NCBI GenBank assembly: GCA_900547975.1
Contig: URIX01000047.1
Coordinates: forward strand, 1-13,266
Origin: an uncultured Eubacteriales bacterium
Lineage (GTDB): Bacteria > Bacillota > Clostridia > Christensenellales > CAG-917
Direction: 5' to 3'
DNA length: 13,266 nt
The notes under the pieces were generated by a model. That model searched no databases and had not been told where the DNA came from. It was given only the letters and a program-made list of their open reading frames with translations. Shown here piece by piece: positions 1 to 5,090 of the stretch. The number at the start of each line of letters is the position of its first letter. The first letter of the stretch is position 1. A program made the translations under genes and the position numbers.

Positions 1-46
1 TGTCTTGATTGCATCTCTCACCACTGCTACATACGCTTGGTTCACA
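1..46 (+). repeat. Signal-peptide-coding inverted repeat, left copy
   Basis: These 46 bases are identical, in opposite orientation, to 1968-2013. Both copies encode the end of the signal peptide (VLIASLTTATYAWFT) in the same frame. The left copy probably continues past the window edge. Downstream of base 46 the two genes differ at DNA level even where the protein motifs are conserved. Confidence 0.9.
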
Positions 47-907
47 ACGAGTAATGTTACGTCCGTTCAAGGATTTGGTGTTGAAGTCACGTCATCAAAT
101 GCTGTGAATATCGGACTTAAAACCAACAACACATATGAAGCAGATGCCGCTATAACGGCTTTTATGTCCGGTGATTGTACTTATGAAGCAGGCGAAGCAG
201 GTTTATTGGGTGGCGGAACTTGGAAAGACGGCACCACTGGTTTGAGTGCATCTGTCAATCACTCTGTGACTTGGGGTGCACAAAACAAAGCGGTCGGTGT
301 TGCCAACACCACACTCAAAAAAGTCGAAGATGCAACCATTGCAAATACTTTGCTTTGGAATGTTAAAGGTGGCACAAAATCAATCGCAGCAAATGTCGAA
401 AAGAAAAACAATGTTGAATCTTTAACGAATCAAGCATATGCAGTTGCAAACAGCGATTACGCATATCTGTTCCTTGGCGCAGCACCAACAAAAGAATTGC
501 AATCAAATGAACTGGTCATATGTGTTGATTATGGCACCAATCCATCACCGCAAATCGGTATTCTTGCCGCACTCCACGTCGCATATAGAGTGAATAGTGC
601 AGGTGAATGGCAAGATTTAGACATATTTGGAAGCAATCCATATACAACTAAACAAGGTACATTGACTACCAATTTGTCTGATTCTCAAAAAGCAACATAC
701 AAAGCCACATATGGTGCTGATGCAGGAACAACAACCACATATGCAATAACAATTACCGGGCTTACAACTGAAAAAGATAAGATTGACCAAATTGAGATTG
801 TTATTTATCTTGCAGGTGCCGACTCGGATTGTAAAGATCAGGCAAAAGGTTCAAAAGGCGACATCAAAATATTCTTCAACACAACAGATGTGAGTGTTGG
901 CGGCTAA
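1..907 (+). CDS. SipW-type signal peptide surface protein, 5' truncated
   Basis: The gene enters from the left edge and its first readable residues (VLIASLTTATYAWFT) are the end of a SipW-class signal peptide: hydrophobic stretch, then an ATYAWF motif like the TYAYF/TYAWF signature of TasA/camelysin-type proteins. About 300 residues remain. The mature part is rich in Thr, Asn, Gly and Ala with few charged clusters, as expected for an exported beta-rich subunit. Near the C-terminus it shares two motifs with the convergent gene at 1017-2057: an AAxHVAYxV stretch and VIYxAGxDSDCxxxAKG. The two are therefore paralogues. Family knowledge suggests secretion through Sec and cleavage by a SipW-type peptidase, two of which lie at 3946-4905 and 9496-10227. 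Export and paralogy are well supported; the actual role (fibre, matrix, adhesin) is not visible. The start codon lies outside the window. Confidence 0.8.
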   Translation, partial: VLIASLTTATYAWFTTSNVTSVQGFGVEVTSSNAVNIGLKTNNTYEADAAITAFMSGDCTYEAGEAGLLGGGTWKDGTTGLSASVNHSVTWGAQNKAVGVANTTLKKVEDATIANTLLWNVKGGTKSIAANVEKKNNVESLTNQAYAVANSDYAYLFLGAAPTKELQSNELVICVDYGTNPSPQIGILAALHVAYRVNSAGEWQDLDIFGSNPYTTKQGTLTTNLSDSQKATYKATYGADAGTTTTYAITITGLTTEKDKIDQIEIVIYLAGADSDCKDQAKGSKGDIKIFFNTTDVSVGG

Positions 908-952
908 TGAATAACATTTACAGTTAAAATCCGATGATATAGTCAACAATTC

Positions 953-991
953 AGAAACGGGCTCGGTTTGCCGAGCCCGTTTCTTTTTTTT
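953..991 (+). terminator. Rho-independent terminator, possibly shared by two convergent genes
   Basis: A perfect 14-bp stem (953-966 with 971-984, core GGGCTCGG/CCGAGCCC) closes a TTTG loop and runs into a T-rich tract at 981-991. It ends the plus-strand surface protein gene 45 bases after its stop codon. It could also stop the convergent minus-strand gene, but the T-run on that strand is poor. Confidence 0.92.
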
Positions 992-1016
992 GGAAGATTT
1001 AGTTATTATTTATTGA

Positions 1017-2057
1017 TTATGCTGCTTCAACACCTGCGAAGGTGATGTAGATTGTAGAGGAAACGCCTTTTGCTGCTTCCAAGCAGTCGCTGTCGAAACC
1101 TGCAACGTAAATCACAAGGTGAAGTTGATAGATACCGGAAACGTCAATAGCACCGCTTGTAACTTTGTCCAACTCAATCGGGAAAGTCATTGCGCCTGTG
1201 TTCAACGTAACTTTTCCATCACCACCAAGGCAGGTCAAACCGGTTGAATTAGCAACATTTTTATCGTATGCAGTTTTTGCTGTGTTATATACGGTGTTTG
1301 TAACTGCAGTTGGCTTGGTAGCATAAGAGTAAGACGTGCCGTAAACATTATTGTCAACCAAAGTGTTTGTAGCCGTTCCGTTGGGTTTTACAAGTTCGTA
1401 TGCAACGTGGATTGCAGCGTTCATACCGATGATTGTGCCTGCGCCGGGGTTAACCGTAACGTAGCAAGTCATAGATTGAAGGTTTGCTTTTGTTGCTTGA
1501 ACACCGATAACGACATCGAGATAGTCAAAGTTTTTCCAAGCGGTATCGATTGTGTCCGCTTTGACAGAAGTTGCTTGACCTTCTGCTTTGATCATACCGG
1601 TTTTGTAGTTAGCGTTGCTAAATTCCGTGTCTGCAGTTCCTCCGAGATTCGTGCCGGGCGTGTATTGATGTGTTTCGGCATCCCAAGAGCCGGGTGTTCC
1701 GGTAAAAGTACCAGTGCCGATTGCCTTTTCAATATTCGACAAGTTCAAATTGTTTAAATCGATGTTTACGCCGAGTGCGTTGACATCGCCTTCCCAAGTA
1801 CCTTGATCGGCAAACGTTGCGCCCTTCTTATAAGTCGTTGAACCGCTGTAGAACGAAGCGTTGGTAGGTGTTGCAACAAAGTTGTTCGTGCCGGAAACGC
1901 CGATAAGCAAATCCGCGCCTGCGCCAACTTGGAAAGCAATGCTATCGATAGTTGCGGTTGCAGATTGTGTGAACCAAGCGTATGTAGCAGTGGTGAGAGA
2001 TGCAATCAAGACAACAACCATTACGACTGTTGAAATAATCAAACCTTTCTTTTTCAT
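1017..2057 (-). CDS. SipW-type signal peptide surface protein
   Basis: This 346-residue protein begins MKKKGLIIST, followed by a hydrophobic segment (about residues 6-23) and ATYAWFT at 24-30, the layout of a SipW-dependent signal peptide. The mature region is Thr/Ala/Gly/Asn-rich. Near the C-terminus are AAIHVAYEL and VIYVAGFDSDC followed by AAKG, matching its convergent paralogue at 1-907. I chose the ATG at 2057-2055: an AAGGAG Shine-Dalgarno (2070-2065) sits 7 bases upstream, while the adjacent ATG at 2060 has only 4. The frame stays open up to 2150, but those 31 codons precede the ribosome site and read as non-signal sequence. Likely exported by Sec, cut by a SipW-type peptidase, and surface-bound or polymerised. 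That is family knowledge plus inference; no catalytic motif or sorting signal is seen. Confidence 0.86.
   Translation of the reverse strand: MKKKGLIISTVVMVVVLIASLTTATYAWFTQSATATIDSIAFQVGAGADLLIGVSGTNNFVATPTNASFYSGSTTYKKGATFADQGTWEGDVNALGVNIDLNNLNLSNIEKAIGTGTFTGTPGSWDAETHQYTPGTNLGGTADTEFSNANYKTGMIKAEGQATSVKADTIDTAWKNFDYLDVVIGVQATKANLQSMTCYVTVNPGAGTIIGMNAAIHVAYELVKPNGTATNTLVDNNVYGTSYSYATKPTAVTNTVYNTAKTAYDKNVANSTGLTCLGGDGKVTLNTGAMTFPIELDKVTSGAIDVSGIYQLHLVIYVAGFDSDCLEAAKGVSSTIYITFAGVEAA
1968..2013 (-). repeat. Signal-peptide-coding inverted repeat, right copy
   Basis: Reverse-complement identical (46 of 46) to bases 1-46. The pair brackets about 1.9 kb containing the passenger parts of both convergent surface genes and their central terminator, so recombination between copies would invert the passengers relative to their 5' ends. 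Confidence 0.9.
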
Positions 2058-2064
2058 CATTTTT

Positions 2065-2070
2065 CTCCTT
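2065..2070 (-). promoter_or_regulatory. Shine-Dalgarno site that decides the surface protein start
   Basis: AAGGAG on the minus strand, 7 bases from the ATG at 2057 and 4 from the ATG at 2060. It is the clearest ribosome site in the left half and excludes the longer open frame starting at 2150. No convincing -35/-10 pair was found in the AT-rich stretch upstream (2071-2160). Confidence 0.8.
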
Positions 2071-2140
2071 ATCGGAATAAAGCCCCTTTCTAAAAACTTT
2101 ATCCCTAAATTTATTTTTTGTTTGTTTTTTAATTTTGTTT

Positions 2141-2235
2141 TGTCATTCATCCGCTTGTCATTCAGAGGAGCGGAGCAACATAGAAATCCGGCGGAGCGAA
2201 ATGCGGCTTGATTGCACTATGTGTCTCGAATGACA
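2141..2235. repeat. Palindromic MITE-like remnant
   Basis: TGTCATTC at 2156-2163 is matched by GAATGACA at 2228-2235, with an inner pair ACATAG (2179-2184) / CTATGT. A second TGTCATTC lies at 2141-2148. The interior has the AGGAGCGGAGC style of a palindromic repeat that I recall as common in bacterial genomes (TGTCATTCTGAG...GAATGACA). This copy has lost much of its pairing. It encodes nothing I recognise. Confidence 0.5.
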
Positions 2236-2295
2236 TATTGTCGAGTTTGCGCATTTTGCTTTCTGCTCGCAAAATTGCGATTTTGTGCAAAAATC

Positions 2296-2476
2296 TGCGC
2301 TGAGGCAACATCAACACGCAAATATGCGTATTGCCGAGAGCCTCGTTTGATTTTTGCACTACTACCGCGCAGAGAATTTGTGCTATCAGTTCAAGCACGG
2401 ATAAGAACTCAAACCGCAGTTTCGCCAAATTATCTGCTTGGTGGCGTGCCTATCGGCACGTTTTTCCTTTTTTTCT
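2296..2476. repeat. Structured intergenic repeat, unit 1
   Basis: A 181-base unit. Its first 76 bases (2296-2371) recur at 2477-2552 with three mismatches. That block is closed by TGCGC/GCGCA ends and contains nested pairs GAGGC/GCCTC and a hairpin ending in TGCGTAT. A second stem joins 2369-2380 to 2426-2437 (11 of 12 pairs). The unit ends in a CGTGCC/GGCACG hairpin and T-run. No protein is supported; it may be a structured RNA or a mobile palindromic element. Confidence 0.65.
2445..2466 (+). terminator. Small hairpin with T-run inside repeat unit 1
   Basis: CGTGCC, loop TATC, GGCACG, then five Ts and a T-rich tract to 2475. It would act as a plus-strand terminator for any transcript of unit 1. 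The equivalent place in unit 2 carries GCGTGC-TAA-GCACGC (2714-2728), followed by a weaker T tract. Confidence 0.55.
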
Positions 2477-2745
2477 TGCGCTGAGGCAACATCAATACGC
2501 AAGTGTGCGTATTGCCGAGAGCCTCGTTTGATTTTTGCACTACTACCGCGCACCATTGCTCAAACGGCGTTGCGGTGAAAACAATAAACAAGTTTATTGC
2601 AAAGCACCGCACTTGTTTTCACAATCACTAACCGCGCAATCGTTCGTGTGCTCTCAAATCAAGCAGGGACAAGAACTCGTGCCACAATTTCGCACGAACG
2701 ATTGTTTGGTGTTGCGTGCTAAGCACGCTTTTGCTTTGAAGTGGG
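2477..2745. repeat. Structured intergenic repeat, unit 2 with inserted hairpin
   Basis: It starts with the 76-base block shared with unit 1. About 80 extra bases follow (2553-2635), then sequence that aligns again with the second half of unit 1 (shared CAAGCA and AAGAACTC stretches). The 12-bp stem 2637-2648 with 2693-2704 sits where unit 1 has its 2369-2380/2426-2437 stem, but in different sequence. The extra piece folds by itself: AATAAAC/GTTTATT inside either GCGGTG/CACCGC or GTGAAAACAA/TTGTTTTCAC. I see no gene here. Confidence 0.6.
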
Positions 2746-2796
2746 GAAGGGGAAACGCATAATTTGATTGCGTGTAACTTGTTTTGCGGAAAATCA

Positions 2797-2826
2797 TTGA
2801 CAAGTTATAAATCGATGTGATATTAT
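2797..2826 (+). promoter_or_regulatory. Sigma-A promoter of tRNA-Ser
   Basis: TTGACA at 2797-2802 and TATTAT at 2821-2826 with an 18-bp spacer. Transcription would start near 2833, about 27 bases before the tRNA. Confidence 0.7.
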
Positions 2827-2859
2827 AACAAGGCTTTGAAAACGAAAACTTTTGGTTTT

Positions 2860-2951
2860 GGAGAAGTACCCAAGAGGCCGAAGGGGCTCCCCTGCTAAGG
2901 GAGTAGTACGAGTGAATCGTAGCCAGGGTTCAAATCCCTGCTTCTCCGCCA
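2860..2951 (+). tRNA. tRNA-Ser (anticodon GCU)
   Basis: Acceptor strands GGAGAAG (2860-2866) and CTTCTCC (2941-2947) pair perfectly, followed by discriminator G and an encoded CCA (2949-2951). The anticodon stem CTCCC/GGGAG holds the loop CTGCTAA, giving anticodon GCU, which reads AGC and AGU. The long variable arm (TACGA/TCGTA) is typical of class II serine tRNA. The T arm is CAGGG-TTCAAAT-CCCTG. A promoter lies just upstream and a terminator directly downstream. Its last 21 bases are repeated three more times in the array behind it. Confidence 0.97.
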
Positions 2952-3502
2952 CAAAAACCCGATCCGAATAGGTCGGGTTTTTTTATGTCGTTTTGCGGGA
3001 TTTCCGTGCTACGCACGGGGCAACGGTGTTGCCGAACCCTGTCACCGCCAGCTGCACGCTCCGTTTCCAAAACATTGTTTTTACACTCCGCTGAAATACA
3101 AATCCCTGCTTCTCCGCCACAAAAAACCCGATCCGAATAGGTCGGGTTTTTTGATGTCGTTTTGCGGGATTTCCGTGCTACGCACGGGGCAACGGTGTTG
3201 CCGAACCCTGTCACCGCCAGCTGCACGCTCCGTTTCCAAAACATTGTTTTTACACTCCGCTGAAATACAAATCCCTGCTTCTCCGCCACAAAAAACCCGA
3301 TCCGAATAGGTCGGGTTTTTTGATGTCGTTTTGCGGGATTTCCGTGCTACGCACGGGGCAACGGTGTTGCCGAACCCTGTCACCGCCAGCTGCACGCTCC
3401 GTTTCCAAAACATTGTTTTTACACTCCGCTGAAATACAAATCCCTGCTTCTCCGCCACAAAAAACCCGATCCGAATAGGTCGGGTTTTTTGATGCCGTTT
3501 TG
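2931..3502 (+). repeat. Tandem array of tRNA-Ser 3' tail units (~3.4 x 169 bp)
   Basis: Copies run 2931-3098 (168 bp, its first 21 bases being the tRNA's own 3' end), 3099-3267 (169), 3268-3436 (169) and a partial 3437-3502 (66). Copies 2 and 3 look identical; copy 1 differs in the length of an A-run and at one base after the T-run, and copy 4 has one change before diverging. In order each unit holds the 21-nt tRNA tail ending in CCA, a terminator (ACCCGA...TCGGGT plus T-run), a CCGTGC-TAC-GCACGG hairpin, a GGCAAC-GGT-GTTGCC hairpin, and about 70 bp without clear structure. The 169-bp period is not a multiple of three, so any long open frame passing through reads each copy in a new frame. No integrase lies in the window. 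Confidence 0.93.
2953..2984 (+). terminator. tRNA-Ser terminator
   Basis: AAAACCCGA pairs with TCGGGTTTT around a small loop that also has CC/GG pairing, and runs into seven Ts. The same terminator recurs in each unit of the tandem array (near 3121-3151, 3290-3320 and 3459-3489). Confidence 0.85.
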
Positions 3503-3720
3503 ATTAAGTTATGACATTTTTTAATGTTGCTTAGAGTGAAAGGCAAAGCGGTTTTTGATGTTATTTTGGTTAAAAAATAGGGCGATTTTTCACTGCCGTT
3601 TAGGTCAAAAAGCAGGGCGGAAGAATGGACGGTACGAGGAAAAACAATGATTTGGAAGATTTTTTGGATGATTTGAGGCGAAAAAGTGCCGTTTGAAGCG
3701 GTTTTGACGAATATTTGGTA
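3503..3720. other. Intergenic stretch without a recognisable gene
   Basis: AT-rich and low in complexity. Several degenerate GCCGTTTT / GGTTTTGA-like pieces recur loosely, which may be decayed copies of something, but I could not define a unit. No ribosome site with a convincing frame was seen on either strand. Confidence 0.5.
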
Positions 3721-3749
3721 TTGACACAGAAGGCTATTTGGGTTAAAAT
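3721..3749 (+). promoter_or_regulatory. Consensus sigma-A promoter upstream of the peptidase/ATPase genes
   Basis: TTGACA (3721-3726), exact 17-bp spacer, TAAAAT (3744-3749). Predicted start near 3756. It gives a leader of about 190 nt to the signal peptidase at 3946. Confidence 0.78.
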
Positions 3750-3756
3750 TCATAGT

Positions 3757-3774
3757 GTATAGTTATAACTATAC
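3757..3774. promoter_or_regulatory. 18-bp perfect palindrome at the predicted transcription start
   Basis: GTATAGTTATAACTATAC is its own reverse complement and begins within a base or two of the predicted +1. The position suits a repressor operator. As RNA it would form no useful loop, so a DNA-binding dimer is the likelier reader. Confidence 0.6.
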
Positions 3775-3945
3775 GTACAGCAAAATCATTCGAGCAAAGC
3801 GGAGCGGTTTGCTTCGTTTAAGGACAATAAGTATGGCTCGGTGACGTCAATAGTCATTCGTTTTCTTCTCGGTCGCGCTCGTGGCGCGGCATATGGCAAT
3901 AAGTCTTGGGTTGAAAGTGAAGAAGCATCAGAAAAGGAAGAAATT

Positions 3946-4905
3946 ATGAACATCAAGGAAAAACTCGCTTCCGCTTCCAAAAAGGAACGCACCCCTCAGC
4001 AACAAAAGGCTATGACCATTCTCAACTGGGTGGCAACGGCTGTCTGCATCGTCGTGATTATATTCGCTCTCGTAGTGGCGATATTCACTATTGCCGGTTC
4101 GACGAACGATAATCATCTCACGCAATTCGGCGACAAGATTTATCTCAACGTCGCGTCGGATTCAATGGAACCGACTTTTAACACGAGCGACGTGATTATC
4201 GCAACCGCTTTCGATTATCAAAAGCAACTTTCCGAAATCAAAGTCGGTCAAGTGGTGACGTTCAAGACCACAGTGCGTTCGGGCGGGGCGACTTACGAAA
4301 TTTACAACACCCACAGAATCGTGCATATCAACTATGAAGAAGACGGCAAGACCGTCAGAAACTTCACGACGCGCGGCGACAATCAAGACGGCACTTGGCA
4401 AGAAGCCGCAGCGGAACTAAACAAAGAAGTAGGTTCGCAAAACGAAGCTATAATCGGTCACAAAGAGACCGTTACCCCGTCTAATATAGTTGCGACGTGG
4501 GGAAGCGTTGACGGCGAAGGCAACTTCACGGCGGGCAAGATGCTCAAAGGCGTGGGCGGATTCTCCAACTGGATTCAGGACACTGAAAACTTCGGGGCAA
4601 ATCAAAAGACTCGTTTCTTCTGCGTCGTAGTTTTGCCGCTCATCTTGTTGTTTGTTATTTACGCATTTATTTTGGTGCGTACTCTCGTTATTGCAAAACT
4701 CGAAAATCAACGCAAGGTACAATCCGAGCAGGTTGTATCCGTTGACGGACTTTCCGACGAAGAAAAACGTCGTCTTGCGCAAGAATTGCTCGCTTCGTTG
4801 CAAGCGAGTGCCGGTGGCGAAAACGCAGACAATGCGGCGGCGCAAGAAGCACCCGTTCAAGAGGAAAAATCCAACGAGCAAAACACCGACGAAAAGTCCG
4901 AATAA
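3946..4905 (+). CDS. SipW-type signal peptidase I with long C-terminal tail
   Basis: This 319-residue membrane protease has a membrane segment at about 25-50, the catalytic serine in SDSMEPTF (Ser73), and His123 in NTHRIV where bacterial housekeeping enzymes carry lysine. With the GDN motif at 144-146 this marks the Ser/His (S26B, ER/SipW) class. A second membrane segment lies at about 224-250, then a charged, Ala/Glu-rich cytoplasmic tail of some 65 residues. B. subtilis SipW is about 190 residues, so tail and loop insertions are extra. The start is the ATG at 3946, preceded by AAAGGAAG with good spacing; an upstream GTG at 3841 has no ribosome site. Likely substrates are SipW-type pre-proteins such as those at 1-907 and 1017-2057. 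It is first in a same-strand group with an AAA+ ATPase gene next. Confidence 0.9.
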   Translation: MNIKEKLASASKKERTPQQQKAMTILNWVATAVCIVVIIFALVVAIFTIAGSTNDNHLTQFGDKIYLNVASDSMEPTFNTSDVIIATAFDYQKQLSEIKVGQVVTFKTTVRSGGATYEIYNTHRIVHINYEEDGKTVRNFTTRGDNQDGTWQEAAAELNKEVGSQNEAIIGHKETVTPSNIVATWGSVDGEGNFTAGKMLKGVGGFSNWIQDTENFGANQKTRFFCVVVLPLILLFVIYAFILVRTLVIAKLENQRKVQSEQVVSVDGLSDEEKRRLAQELLASLQASAGGENADNAAAQEAPVQEEKSNEQNTDEKSE

Positions 4906-4973
4906 CAGGGCCGTATCGTTGCGTTTTGCGCATAGCTTTCGCGCGTGAATCGAATTTTCCTTATGCAAAGTTT

Positions 4974-5071
4974 CGGGATTTTTGCATATATACTTTGTAT
5001 ATATTGCAAACGAAAATCCGAGCGTGACTTTGCAATCGTCCGAAAGGACGTCGGCTACACTGTGTAGTCCG
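4974..5071 (+). promoter_or_regulatory. Three hairpins in the leader of the AAA+ ATPase gene
   Basis: A long imperfect hairpin spans 4974-5020: CGGGATTTT and TTGCATATATAC pair with GTATATATTGCAA and AAAATCCG, with a few bulges. It is followed by CGTCC-GAAA-GGACG (5037-5050, a GNRA loop) and CGG-CTACA-CTG-TGTAG-T-CCG (5052-5071). None is followed by a T-run, so they look like RNA structure, processing or binding sites rather than terminators. Confidence 0.5.
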
Positions 5072-5090
5072 AACCACGAAAAGCAATACA

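Noticed and set aside
2058..2150. N-terminal extension of the minus-strand surface protein starting at 2150
   Set aside because: The Shine-Dalgarno at 2065-2070 lies inside this extension and points to the ATG at 2057. The extension would bury the signal peptide and begins in a palindromic element.
2162..2612. Two minus-strand open frames sharing a peptide segment (QKSNEALGNTH), as if duplicated genes
   Set aside because: The shared part is the reverse of the 76-bp structured repeat, which has closing stems and hairpins. No ribosome site, and the rest of the two frames is unrelated.
2931..3502. CRISPR array
   Set aside because: Units are ~169 bp and near-identical along their whole length, with no unique spacers and no cas genes.
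2930..3753. Minus-strand open frames of 119, 125 and 167 codons across the tandem array, with repeated peptide segments
   Set aside because: The 169-bp period is not a multiple of three, so successive copies are read in different frames. The frames run antisense through a tRNA tail, terminators and hairpins, and have no ribosome site.
3841..3945. GTG start at 3841 for the first signal peptidase
   Set aside because: No ribosome site, and it adds 35 residues unlike a signal peptidase N-terminus. The ATG at 3946 has AAAGGAAG at good spacing.
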